Shown: piece by piece, positions 8,382 through 17,800 of the stretch
Layout of the letters: each line of letters begins with the position of its first letter
Position numbering within the stretch: position 1 is the stretch's first letter
Assembly (NCBI GenBank): GCA_034430155.1
Contig: DAOUET010000158.1
Span: 124,001 to 188,000 of the forward strand
From: DAOUET01 sp034430155
GTDB taxonomy: Bacteria; Chloroflexota; Anaerolineae; Anaerolineales; UBA4823
Direction of reading: 5' to 3'
DNA length: 64,000 bases
Program-made: the position numbers and the translations under genes
The notes under the pieces: model-generated
Told to the model about the DNA's origin: nothing
Seen by the model: only the letters and a program-made list of their open reading frames with translations
Databases searched by the model: none

Positions 8382-11150
8382 TTACTTGATAACCACGGGT
8401 AGAAATGTTAGACGAAGGTCCTTCACTACCTTTATTACTACCGTCACCCTTTGGCTGCCAGCCTCCCCTGCGTCAATGTCGATAAAGCCCTGGTATTCCC
8501 CGGGTGCTAAACCATTGATATCCACTGAGAAAATCAGGCTGCCCACTGATTGAGTATCGCTATTAGGGGTATCGATGGTGATCAAATTCGGGCTGCCGCT
8601 ATTTGCTGTCCATGTCATCACCCCTCCACCGCTGTTAATAATCGGCAGGCTCCCCCGATTTACCTGGAGGTTCAACCCCGCTAAAACTTTAAAACTCCCA
8701 GGGACTAATAAAACGGGTGTCCCGCTGTTTGCAGTTGCAACTACCCCACCTTCTTTGGTAATCGCATAAAAGTGATATTGGGTCTCAATGCTAGATTGTA
8801 CTTGCACCGATCCAGAAGGTGTGGTTGGGATCACCACTCCTTGATCGAGGGCTGCGTCAAGAAACGTGCCCGTTATAAGATCCCAGTTTATCGTGGTGGT
8901 CGTTCCGTTTGTTGACACGCTCAATGCAGCTGAGGGAATTTGTGCTTGAATTAGGTTGGTTTTATAGGTTTTTCCATTAATAGCTAAAGTGTGTTCCCCA
9001 ACCGTTGAGGTAGGCTTTACTCCGCTAGAACTTGAAAGGCTGGACCCATCTAGGATGGCTGAACTACCGCTCCAGGCATATCCCAGATAGGAGGTTGTTG
9101 GCATATTGGCTTCGCCAGCTGCCCCGCTGGGCAGGATCAAGGATGGTACCGCCTGGATCGTTCCTAAAATAGGCCTACTGCTGTACTGGGAATTGAGAGA
9201 TTCCGATTTCTTGGTTGAGATCCCATTAGCCCGCACTATCATTACGCTATTTAATCCTGGTACATCCTGGGATGCTGAAAGACTATCCTTATATACCTTA
9301 TCACCGAATGTAGTCGCAAAGAAATAATTTGCGTTGTAGTGCACATCGTTAATTGGCCCATTGGTGCGATCGTCATCGAAGATGGGCATGCCTTTATTGT
9401 CGCTAAACACGCTATTTTGCACCGTGCCGCTCACCTTCAGCTGGCGAACCTCATCAGGGCTGGTGAAGAGGCCAGCTCCAAACGAGGCGCTTTCCCCTTC
9501 AGCCACGCCAGGACTTACTTCATTCCCTACAAAATTTGAGTCGTTAATCGTAATGGCTGAACCTTGGACGAAAACGCCGCCGCCAAATAGACCGCTAGTA
9601 TTGTTCGCTAAGGTTGTGTCTTTTATATCCGCCAGGGAATTGAAGAGGATGCCAATCCCCCCTCCCGATGCCGAATTACCCAAGGCATCCGAATTTATAA
9701 CAAGCGAGTTCTCAAGGGTTAAATGCGCAACCGCTACTAGCAAAGCCCCACCAACCCCAGAATTGGGTGGGTTAGCAGCCACATCACAATCGTACAAGAC
9801 CACATTTCTGATCGTGACTTGAGCTCTATTCTCCTCCACAGTTCCCATATCTGGGATAGATGGATCGCCATCTATTCTATTTCCATCACCGCCGACGAAA
9901 ACACAGCCCCCAGTTTGAGCTACCGTTGAAACCGAACCATAACGCCCCTGAATCAATGTATCTTCTACCGTAAGAACGCTGGCAGGCCAGTTATTGCTGC
10001 CATTGTCGGCGCCATCCGCTGAATTGACCGAGATCGATCCCCCAAAGCTGGATTGGAATATAGTCCCATTAGCCCTGTTTCCTAGAAATGTACTATCTTT
10101 TATGGTGACATATGCCCGGTAAACATTCACTCCCCCTCCAATCATGGCACTGTTGGTTACAAATCGTGAGTTGTAGATCTGCAAACGACTTTGGTCTTCG
10201 GTGTTGATCGCGCCGCCCTCGGTCGGAAATGTTTCATTTACCGATGGATCACGAATAGCTTGATTGTTGATGAAGGTGCTATTTGTGATGATCACATCTG
10301 CTTTGGGCAGGTTCAATGGTGTCTGCCAATTTCCAATTGAGTATAACGCCCCTCCGTAAGCCCCCGCCTGGTTGTTTTCAAAGCGCGTATTTGATATCCG
10401 TATGATTGAATTCCCCAGGTTGATAGCACCGCCAGATGAGCCACGATTGTGATTTGGCGGATTTGCGATATTGTGAATGAATTGGGAATTATGGATATAT
10501 ACTTTTGATCCACTCCGCACCCCTAAACCACCACCGCCCAAACGAGAGGAATTGTTCTGCCAGATGTTGTTGATGAAGAAAGCTGTGGAATGCTCGGCGA
10601 CATAAATTGCTCCCCCAACTGTGGTTGATACTTTCGACACATTATCTTGAAAGCTACAATCCAAAAAAATGGCTTGGGCTTCGTACATGGTCACTCCCCC
10701 CGCGGCTCCTTCCGTCGCAGTAAACCCATGGGCGAAAGTCAATCCTTGTAAAAGGATTGGCCTGCCGCGTGAGGGGTCAGAATTTTGAAAACGAAGGATA
10801 TTATTCTTGCCTTGGCCATCTAGAACTACCGTCGCCCCGCTGGCTGCTCTTATAGTAAAACCCTTCTCTAGATTATTCATCCTAAATGGGCCGTCAGTTG
10901 AGTAATACACACCCGCCGCCAGCTCGATAACCTCACCATTTTGTACCTGGTTGATCGCTTCCTGGAGACCCCCCACATCCCCAGGAACGTGAATGACATT
11001 TTGACTGGCCAGTGAAGTTGTTATTGAGTAGATCGCGGTCTTATCGACCTGTTCTTGCCGGGATCCCGCCTTCCCGACTCCCGCAGTGATCGGCGAGAGA
11101 AATACGGTAACAAGGATCACTCGAACCAGTAAATTAAATAAATTTCGCAT
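8382..11150 (-). CDS. Secreted right-handed parallel beta-helix (Pmp/pectate-lyase-like) surface protein
   Basis: 922 aa from ATG 11150 (939 aa from an ATG at 11201). Residues 1 to about 27 form a signal peptide (MRNLFNLLVRVILVTVFLSP...). Next comes IHVPGDVGGLQEAINQVQNGEVI, the capping strand common to parallel beta-helix proteins, then more than ten irregular repeats of the type GGAIxxxxxSxxxIxNSxFxxN (for example GGAIYVAEHSTAFFINN, GGGVFVQGSAITINDSNF) to about residue 610. This is the polymorphic-outer-membrane-protein/adhesin repeat style. The C-terminal third holds an Ig/BACON-like module (LQVNRGSLPIINSGGG) and the chain ends in FLPVVIK. No catalytic residues are identifiable, so adhesin, matrix protein or polysaccharide-binding scaffold are all open. 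The 11150 start fits signal-peptide geometry; the 11201 start has a better ribosome site (AAGAGA). It is flanked by its own promoter, c-di-GMP riboswitch and terminator, so it is regulated separately from the glycan genes. Confidence 0.9.
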   Translation of the reverse strand: MRNLFNLLVRVILVTVFLSPITAGVGKAGSRQEQVDKTAIYSITTSLASQNVIHVPGDVGGLQEAINQVQNGEVIELAAGVYYSTDGPFRMNNLEKGFTIRAASGATVVLDGQGKNNILRFQNSDPSRGRPILLQGLTFAHGFTATEGAAGGVTMYEAQAIFLDCSFQDNVSKVSTTVGGAIYVAEHSTAFFINNIWQNNSSRLGGGGLGVRSGSKVYIHNSQFIHNIANPPNHNRGSSGGAINLGNSIIRISNTRFENNQAGAYGGALYSIGNWQTPLNLPKADVIITNSTFINNQAIRDPSVNETFPTEGGAINTEDQSRLQIYNSRFVTNSAMIGGGVNVYRAYVTIKDSTFLGNRANGTIFQSSFGGSISVNSADGADNGSNNWPASVLTVEDTLIQGRYGSVSTVAQTGGCVFVGGDGNRIDGDPSIPDMGTVEENRAQVTIRNVVLYDCDVAANPPNSGVGGALLVAVAHLTLENSLVINSDALGNSASGGGIGILFNSLADIKDTTLANNTSGLFGGGVFVQGSAITINDSNFVGNEVSPGVAEGESASFGAGLFTSPDEVRQLKVSGTVQNSVFSDNKGMPIFDDDRTNGPINDVHYNANYFFATTFGDKVYKDSLSASQDVPGLNSVMIVRANGISTKKSESLNSQYSSRPILGTIQAVPSLILPSGAAGEANMPTTSYLGYAWSGSSAILDGSSLSSSSGVKPTSTVGEHTLAINGKTYKTNLIQAQIPSAALSVSTNGTTTTINWDLITGTFLDAALDQGVVIPTTPSGSVQVQSSIETQYHFYAITKEGGVVATANSGTPVLLVPGSFKVLAGLNLQVNRGSLPIINSGGGVMTWTANSGSPNLITIDTPNSDTQSVGSLIFSVDINGLAPGEYQGFIDIDAGEAGSQRVTVVIKVVKDLRLTFLPVVIK

Positions 11151-11308
11151 GGTTACTTCGAGATATCTATCCTTTCTGTGCATTTTCGTACAAGATGTCA
11201 TCGATTTTCTCTTATTTGAATTTACTTGGTCAATGAGGCAAAAGTACTAGAAAATTCCTCATGACTTGTTAATCGCGCAACCCACGATGCTCGTCTTCTG
11301 CAAGACAA

Positions 11309-11330
11309 TGGGCCTGGAAAACCAGGCCCA
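11309..11330 (-). promoter_or_regulatory. GC-rich hairpin downstream of the riboswitch (candidate expression platform)
   Basis: A perfect 9 bp stem, TGGGCCTGG pairing with CCAGGCCCA around a TTTT loop, lies about 20 nt after the riboswitch aptamer and about 160 nt before the beta-helix start codon. It is followed by TTGTCTTG rather than a clean U-run, so it is either a weak intrinsic terminator or a structural part of the switch. Its position makes it the best candidate for the element through which ligand binding controls expression; the direction of control (on or off) cannot be read. Confidence 0.5.
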
Positions 11331-11349
11331 CCATAAGGGGATATAAAGG

Positions 11350-11446
11350 TGAATTCGGCAGCCTGGCGATCATAGCAATCCTGTAAATCATCTTTAGACC
11401 CATGGCTTTGCGTCACTGGTTTTCACCAGTTTTGCCTTTATCGAAG
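11350..11446 (-). ncRNA. Cyclic di-GMP-I riboswitch (GEMM-I)
   Basis: On the minus strand the sequence contains, in order, all conserved parts of the class I cyclic di-GMP aptamer (Rfam GEMM-I): AAAGGCAAAACTGG, a P2 hairpin ACTGGT-GAAA-ACCAGT capped by the GNRA tetraloop, the invariant GACGCAAAGCC, GGGTCTAA, and the second arm ending GATCGCCAGGCTGCCGAA, which contains the tetraloop-receptor side. The flanks AUAAAGG and CCUUUAU can pair to close the element. It lies about 200 nt upstream of the beta-helix protein and downstream of a consensus promoter on the same strand. Known for the class: it binds c-di-GMP and controls motility, biofilm and adhesin genes, which fits a secreted surface protein. 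A short open frame across this stretch (11222-11416) is not a gene. Confidence 0.93.
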
Positions 11447-11488
11447 ACAGCGGCTTAATGGCAGGTATAAATGCAGGCTGATAGCCGG

Positions 11489-11508
11489 CTCTTATACCAC
11501 TATAAGAG
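11489..11508 (-). promoter_or_regulatory. Leader hairpin upstream of the riboswitch
   Basis: A perfect 8 bp inverted repeat (CTCTTATA-GTGG-TATAAGAG on the minus strand) lies in the 5' leader between the promoter and the aptamer. It may stabilise the 5' end of the transcript or be a protein-binding site; nothing further can be said from the sequence. Confidence 0.4.
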
Positions 11509-11547
11509 ACGTAGTGTTATCGTGTACGTCTGATGTTTTTCAAGTAT

Positions 11548-11576
11548 ATTTTATTGAGAGTTGAGCAGCGAGTCAA
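11548..11576 (-). promoter_or_regulatory. Sigma-70-type promoter of the riboswitch/beta-helix unit
   Basis: On the minus strand, TTGACT (11576-11571) and TAAAAT (11553-11548) are separated by exactly 17 bp, a near-consensus housekeeping promoter. The predicted start is near 11541, about 95 nt upstream of the aptamer. It sits just after the stop codon of the GT2 gene at 11615, so the beta-helix unit has its own start of transcription. Confidence 0.75.
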
Positions 11577-11581
11577 CCGCC

Positions 11582-11605
11582 AAAAATGTTAAGTTGGGGT
11601 CAACT
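11582..11605 (-). terminator. Weak candidate terminator after the 11615-12730 gene
   Basis: On the minus strand a 5 bp stem (AGTTG-ACCC-CAACT, 11605-11592) is followed by TAACATTTTT. The short stem makes it a marginal intrinsic terminator, but the position, directly after a stop codon and just before a promoter, fits the end of the upstream operon. Confidence 0.3.
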
Positions 11606-11614
11606 CCTATCAAT

Positions 11615-12730
11615 CTATATTTTTTGGGTTTTGAGTCTGTTCAAAACCCACGGACCATGCTCGTTCGGAAAAGGCTCCATCAACCGCCTATTCTCTTTAA
11701 TAAACCATATCAACAAAGGCACCAGAACTCTATGAGCGTATACCGCATTAACCCTTCGAGATAAGTCCCCTTCGCCAAAAGTCCCATGAATAAGGCCTTT
11801 ATAGAAAAAATAATTGAGAACTTTCAGGTAAAGCATATCGAGCATGCTACTCGGGGTCCACTCGTATGCGCTGAGTAAATGTTTCACCTCATTTTCCAGC
11901 CATTCGGCGCTTTTTGCAGAATAATCTTCGAACAGCCCAATCATTCGCCAAAAGTAAGTTTGGTATGGCCATCGTCTACCGATGATCTTGTGAGTTATTT
12001 CTGGATATTTCTTGACCAAGACACATGCCATTAATCCCGTAAGGTATTGCCTTTGGCAGAAAGTCCAGATGTTATGGTAATGATAATGGTATCCCACCAA
12101 GACCGAAGAATAAATAATCTTGAGCCCATTTTTCGATAAGCGATAAGCAATTTCGGCATCTTCTAAAGCGGCGAAGCGAAAATCTGTGTCGAACCATTTC
12201 TGTTCTTTTTGGATGAAGTCGCGCTTGAGTGAAACGTTAGCGGTATATAAATGCCGGAAATCGTATTCCTGACAGTCCTGAAGATAATAGTAGCTAAATT
12301 GTTCGGCTCCAATCCCATCGATATGTTTCATGAGGGTATTGACGGGCATATCTTCCGGCCACTCGACCCGTCCCAGAATCGCAGATTCCTCCTCCTTATA
12401 GCGGCGGTGAGCGGTTACATGCCCTCTGACCAGATCTGTCGCCGGCAGGATATCATCCCCGACAAACAAGATAATTGGGCTTTTGGCTAAGGAGATACCC
12501 TTATTTCGTGCTGCCGCGGGTCCCTGATTGGATTCGAGGCGCTCAACCCTAAGTTCGAAAGCATTGGGTTGGTATGAATTGAGCAGATCGTAGGTCGCAT
12601 CGCTGGAAGCGTCATCCACTGCAATCAACTCAAAAGGTTCGCCCACATCCTGGAGGTCATAAGCCCGCAAAACTTTCCCCAAATCATGGGCGCGATTGTG
12701 GCAAGGCATCACCACACTTATGGTAGACAT
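11615..12730 (-). CDS. GT2 glycosyltransferase
   Basis: 371 aa with an N-terminal GT-A domain: STISVVMPCHNRAHDLGKVL, ELIAVDDASSDAT, the donor-site loop GPAAARNKGI, and FVGDDILPA as the DXD equivalent. Further on, FAALEDAEIAYRLSKNGLKI is the conserved E-D-x-E/D region near the acceptor. The remaining 150 residues are rich in aromatic residues and hold no obvious membrane span. It is the last gene of the run that starts with the rfb genes, 22 bp after the epimerase at 12753. The substrate is not identifiable. Confidence 0.9.
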   Translation of the reverse strand: MSTISVVMPCHNRAHDLGKVLRAYDLQDVGEPFELIAVDDASSDATYDLLNSYQPNAFELRVERLESNQGPAAARNKGISLAKSPIILFVGDDILPATDLVRGHVTAHRRYKEEESAILGRVEWPEDMPVNTLMKHIDGIGAEQFSYYYLQDCQEYDFRHLYTANVSLKRDFIQKEQKWFDTDFRFAALEDAEIAYRLSKNGLKIIYSSVLVGYHYHYHNIWTFCQRQYLTGLMACVLVKKYPEITHKIIGRRWPYQTYFWRMIGLFEDYSAKSAEWLENEVKHLLSAYEWTPSSMLDMLYLKVLNYFFYKGLIHGTFGEGDLSRRVNAVYAHRVLVPLLIWFIKENRRLMEPFPNEHGPWVLNRLKTQKI

Positions 12731-12752
12731 ACTCGTACCTCACAAACCATCT

Positions 12753-13685
12753 TTAATCGATCCATTTTTTGAGCCACGCCGCCGTATAACGGATCCCTTC
12801 AGGAAGCGCAATATTCGGTAACCAATTCAAGATCGACTTCGCCATCTCGATATCGAGTTTCAATCTTTGCACATCAAATTCTCGGGGACTTTGATGCTCA
12901 AGAGTTGCTTTCAATCCTAAAGTTTCCTCGATCAAAGTCACTAATTGATTTAGAGAATAGGCCTCTGATCCACCCAGGTTGATAACCTTGTTTATCGAGG
13001 CTGGCTTATCGAGAGTTGATACGAGCGCCTCAACCAGATCCCCGATGTAGAAATAATCCCGTAATGTCTCGCCATCGCCCCATATCTGGATGCGTTCCTG
13101 GCGCATAATCTTATGGATAAATACGGAAACTGCACCCTGGCGTCGGCGAGGGTTTTGGCGCGGTCCATAAGGCACCGAAGGTCTGAAAATTGTGTAATCC
13201 AGGCCATACAGGTGCTGGTACATTTGTAAATACTTTTCCACCGCCAGTTTAGTGATGCCGTAAGCGTTAATTGGATTGGTTGGGTGATTTTCCTTGATAG
13301 GGAGACTCGCCGGTGGGCCATATACTGCCCCTCCGGAAGATATAAAAATAACTCGATTCACCCTGGTTTCCCTGCAGGTGTCCAACAAAGCCACGGTGGG
13401 AATCAGGTCCTGCTGGATATCAGCTACCGGGTTTTTCAAAGAAGTTTCATGGATGGTCGCCCATGCCAGATGATAGATAACCTCAATGCCTTGATCGATG
13501 AGGGTGTGCCGAACCAGGCTGATATCTCTTAAATTCCCCGGGATGAATGTCGCTCCGTCAGGTAAGGGTTCATAGGATCTGGGGTAGAGATCCATCACGA
13601 CAACATGATGTTGACCTGTGGATACCAATCTATCTACCAGGTGTGACCCAATAAACCCATTACCACCAGTGATGAGGATATGCAT
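12753..13685 (-). CDS. NAD-dependent sugar-nucleotide epimerase/dehydratase (extended SDR)
   Basis: 310 aa extended SDR of the GalE/WbpP type. Seen: the NAD-binding loop GGNGFIGSHL (residues 7-16), the D-x-R site GNLRDIS, the catalytic Ser in FISSGGAVYG, the YxxxK pair in YGITKLAVEKY, and the substrate-side motif FRPSVPYGPRQNP. Known for the family: it interconverts UDP- or dTDP-hexoses through a 4-keto intermediate (4-epimerase most often, or a reductase). It is co-oriented and 22 bp from the GT2 at 11615 and presumably supplies its donor. The exact sugar nucleotide cannot be read; similarity to UDP-glucose 4-epimerase is the default guess. Confidence 0.88.
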   Translation of the reverse strand: MHILITGGNGFIGSHLVDRLVSTGQHHVVVMDLYPRSYEPLPDGATFIPGNLRDISLVRHTLIDQGIEVIYHLAWATIHETSLKNPVADIQQDLIPTVALLDTCRETRVNRVIFISSGGAVYGPPASLPIKENHPTNPINAYGITKLAVEKYLQMYQHLYGLDYTIFRPSVPYGPRQNPRRRQGAVSVFIHKIMRQERIQIWGDGETLRDYFYIGDLVEALVSTLDKPASINKVINLGGSEAYSLNQLVTLIEETLGLKATLEHQSPREFDVQRLKLDIEMAKSILNWLPNIALPEGIRYTAAWLKKWID

Positions 13686-13797
13686 GGTTTGAATTCAACA
13701 GGAAAAGGAAGTAGGTAAGTTTATCACCTTGAGAGCCACCGCCAATTGTGCATCCCCTTCATTTCTTGTCCTGGTTTTTCATTTGACGGATAAATGG

Positions 13798-14865
13798 CTA
13801 TCGGAAAAATGATATAAACCGGTGCAATATTCTTCCCGGTTTTCCAAGCCTGGATAACCCATTCTTGCCAACCTCCTTGATTTCTACCCGGAAGTTAGAT
13901 TTCGATGGCTCACCCTCTTTGGGAGCGATCTTCCACTTGATATATTCAAGGTATTTCTGCCGCCGTACATCTTCTGGATCGAGTAGTTCTCGCGCTGCAG
14001 AAGGATCATCAGATAATCCCTGAATAAGCATGCCGCTAAGCACCTGTTCACATCCATAAGTGTAAATAGAATTCAGTAATTGCTCTATTCGCTGGTCAGG
14101 GGTATGGTGCGCATAGAACTGCGCATCTGCAAAGTGTCGGGGCAAATGCACTGCCAGGCACCAACATATTTCGAATATCATCGCTTCCAGGTTTTCCCGG
14201 ATCGTATTGCTCTCGTGAACTCGATAACGCATCAACGCTTCGGGTAACAAACCCAAACCTGCAACACCCGCCACTCTAAGAGCGAAGTCCCAATCGTGAG
14301 CATAGCGTAAAGCCCGGAACTCGCCAATTTTTTCATAAATTAGGCGCTTGAAGACGAAGTTCGAAGTCGTCGCTAAGAAATTTTCAGTGAGTAAAGCTGC
14401 TCGCAGGTCTGAGTCTGCCCGGAAACTCCTCTGGGGGTTTTCGATAGACCATGGTTCGAAGTCCTTATAGCCGTGTTTAATCCCCAGAACTTTATTATCA
14501 CGATCGATGATCTCGATAAAAGATCCCATCAATCCGAGTTGCGGGTCCGCCTCGAGAAACTTCCGCGACTTTCTTAATCGCTCGGGGTGATAAGCATCAT
14601 CTGAATTTAATATAGCCAGGTATTCCCCTGATGATTCTTTCAATCCCCGGTTAATCGCTGCATGAGCTCCTTGATTGGTCTGGGTGAGGATGGTCAAACG
14701 CTCATCCGAAAATCGTGAGATCACATCCAAACTATCGTCGGTCGATCCATCATCGACCACAATCAATTCCAGATCACCCTCGGATTGACCCAACACGCTC
14801 CTGACCGCATCTGCGACAAATGCCATGTGGTTATAGGAGGGGATTACAATCGAAAACTTAGGCAC
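13798..14865 (-). CDS. GT2 glycosyltransferase
   Basis: 355 aa starting with a GTG at 14865 (preceded by a purine-rich GGGGGATAAAG) that overlaps the stop of the giant GT4 gene by 8 bp. Seen: PKFSIVIPSYNHMAFV, ELIVVDDGSTDDS, TQTNQGAHAAINRGL, and LNSDDAYHPERL as the metal-binding DXD. In the C-terminal half, LRYAHDWDFALRVAGV is the acceptor region typical of galactosyl/glucosyl GT2 enzymes. No membrane segment is seen. Tight overlap with the upstream gene shows co-translation. The donor sugar is unknown. Confidence 0.92.
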   Translation of the reverse strand: MPKFSIVIPSYNHMAFVADAVRSVLGQSEGDLELIVVDDGSTDDSLDVISRFSDERLTILTQTNQGAHAAINRGLKESSGEYLAILNSDDAYHPERLRKSRKFLEADPQLGLMGSFIEIIDRDNKVLGIKHGYKDFEPWSIENPQRSFRADSDLRAALLTENFLATTSNFVFKRLIYEKIGEFRALRYAHDWDFALRVAGVAGLGLLPEALMRYRVHESNTIRENLEAMIFEICWCLAVHLPRHFADAQFYAHHTPDQRIEQLLNSIYTYGCEQVLSGMLIQGLSDDPSAARELLDPEDVRRQKYLEYIKWKIAPKEGEPSKSNFRVEIKEVGKNGLSRLGKPGRILHRFISFFR

Positions 14866-17800
14866 CTTTATCCCCCAATAAGACCTCCCGGTATTGGTCT
14901 GCGATAACCTCTATCCCAAAACGTGACAAAATGGCCTCGCGAACCTTATCTGGTTCAGGGGGCGACTCGAGCATTTCGGTCACACCTTGCATCAGGCCTG
15001 CCAAGTCTCCAACCTTGGCTACAACCACACCTCCACCAGTCATTTCTAAGACTTCGCGATTGTTGCCCACATCCGTTGCGACCACCGGCTTTCCCATCGC
15101 TTGAGTCTCAGCGATGACTAATGGCATCGCTTCATATTCTGATGGCAATACCAGTACGTCCGAGATTGCGTAAATGTCGCTGATCGGTCGATAGAATTTA
15201 TGACGGAAGAAATTATCCAACTTTAAATCGGCGATTTGCTCATCCACCATTTTACCTATGGGTCCGTCACCTACCATCAAGAACGCAAGGGAAGTATCTG
15301 ACGAAAAACGCCGGGCTAGCTCGACAAAATCCATTGGACGCTTCTGTGGATGCAACCGGGCAGCAAAGGTTATGATTTTCTTTTCATGCGGTAAGCCCAG
15401 CAAGCTCTTGAGAACCCCGATTTTCGATTCGGAATAATCCGCCGGATTCACTTCTACTGGATCAATCCCGTGCTCGATAAAATGGACTTGCTCTGATTTC
15501 ACCCCCAGATCGATATATGCTTGGCAGATTTTTTCATTGGCGCCGATGTGGGCATCTAGATTTAGGACTGTCCCCAAATCATAGCGGTTTATCCATCCGA
15601 CTTGATGGTCATATACCTGGTTGACAATCCTTAAACTGGGAAAATGCACCTTAATATCTCCCAGCGAATCATACAGCCAGTTTGAGCCATTGGCGATATA
15701 AAGCGTGATTGGTTGATATCGTTCGACCAGATAACTTAAGAATGAAAAATTTAATGAGGGATCGAGGTAATCGGGAATTGTATATGTGAATGGTGTAGCC
15801 TGACGAAAATCATCTGCTGTAGTCCCCAAAGCAGAGTCGAGTCTTTCCACAGCCAGCACGATAAAGCGAATCCTATCGCTTAAATTCCGGATGATATGTA
15901 AGGCAAGTCGCTCAGCGCCGCCAACTGCCAGGAATTGCATTGCCAGTAAGACCGTAGGTAAACTGGATGGATACGCCGCCATAGGCAATACTGAATCAAC
16001 CGGGTGCAACCCTTGAAGCGCCAGTTCCCAAGGGATATCAGTTTGTGGACGAATAAGGATTCTCTCCCCAAGCAGGATATAATCCATTTCCGGTAAGCGC
16101 TGCTCAAAAGGAAGCGCTTTTTCAGTTTCGCGCTCATTTGTGGTTTGCACAATGATCTTTCCTGCTGCCCCAGGAAATTGGTCCTTATCCTTGATCCAAC
16201 CTGAAAGATCCAGAGAGAAGCGCTCCTGCACACAATCCTTGCGGACGATCTGCCTCAACAAAGGTGAGGTATCGTCTCCAGGCAACAACCCCTTCTGCAT
16301 CTGCTCCCTTGCAAAGTCGGAATTGCCCTTTAGATTGATTGTGAAAGCGAGCGATTCGGTTTCCAGCGCTAGTAGATTGCGTTCCAGGTAAGTTTCGTCT
16401 TGGTTAAGTAAATCGTGACTTGCGATACAGATATATTGCCCTCGCAGCCCCTCGCGAAGCCCATCTATATCTGGAGCCTCCCAGCTTATTTCAATCTGAT
16501 CCAATATGTATGCAATTCCAGATACTTTATCCCATACAACTACCTCTACGTAGGGAATGGTTTGGTTCTGAACCCAATCGTAGATTACGTTTTCGTAGGG
16601 AGGCGAGATCGAATTATCCCGGACTTTAATCACGCTGATAGCGGGAGTAAGGCATTTCACGCCCTCGATAATTTTCGTCGCTAGCTTTGCCCCCTCCTGA
16701 AGGTCAACGGGTGGATTAGTGTAAAACCGCTCTCCTTTTAATTTCGCGCCTCCGGACCGGAAAATTCCTCTGACTAACGCCCCCACGCCTTCATTTTTCA
16801 AAATACGCAGGGCCCGGACGATTGTCCTGAGGAAGTTCTCTCTCCTGCTTCCTTGTGGCAGAAACCTTAAACGAATTCTGAACAGCAATTGCATTATTTT
16901 CCAGCCAGTGCTGTTCATTATTTCATTATAAAGGCCATAGATGTGCTGGACTTTCGCATCTCTTTCAGCTAGCTGCACTTTTAAACTATCTAACTGCTCC
17001 CCTAAACTATCTAACTGCTCCCCCCGGAAATTCATTTGTCCTCTGAGCTGCTGAATTTCGTAACCCTGCTTCGAAACCCTTTCCTCCAGGTCTTTTTGCC
17101 AGAGATGCATTTTCTGAGCGATGTTCAGTCCATCGCTGGTCTTCCGTTGGCGATCTTTCATCGATAAAATATCTTCATATACCTCTACCCACCCGTGGGC
17201 GTGCTCCGAAAGCAACCAGTTCGCACGCACGGTGGCCTGGGCTTCTTCACCAATTCTGGCGCGTAAATCTGGGTCTTCAATCAACCTACATAAATATTCT
17301 GCCCATTCTTCGGCATCTGCCGCCAGAAATCCGTTTACCCCCTGCACTACCACGCTTTCATAAGGGGTTATTCGGCTGTAAACCCCGGGCACCCCAAGAG
17401 CACTATATTCCAGGAATTTAAGATGACTCTTGCAGCGATTGAACAAATTGTCGCGCAGCGGTGCCATAAAAATATCGCAATCAATTTCTAAGAAGTATTT
17501 GGCAAATTTACGATAATCCACCAATCCCAGGTCAATCCATTCGACGTTTGACCAATCTCTTACCTCTGCCGGTGGGTTTACACCCCAAAACTTGAAAACC
17601 ACCTTTTTCCCAAAACGTTGCAGTATTTCAAGAATGGCAGGCGCGACGATTTCAAGATCGTAACTATGGCTATGCCCCCCCATGTACCCAATAGTGATCG
17701 GTGCAGAGACATCAATATTCCTCGACCTGAATTGCCAGAAACGATCGTTTAAATAATTCGGAAACAACCATGCATGTGGGTTATAAGACCTTAAATAATC

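Noticed and set aside
9361..9822. 153 aa + strand frame opposite the beta-helix gene
   Set aside because: Antisense shadow of the repetitive beta-helix coding sequence; no start context or homologue-like motif.
11222..11416. 64 aa minus-strand open frame upstream of the beta-helix gene
   Set aside because: It lies across the c-di-GMP riboswitch aptamer; its translation has no family resemblance and is explained by the conserved RNA sequence.
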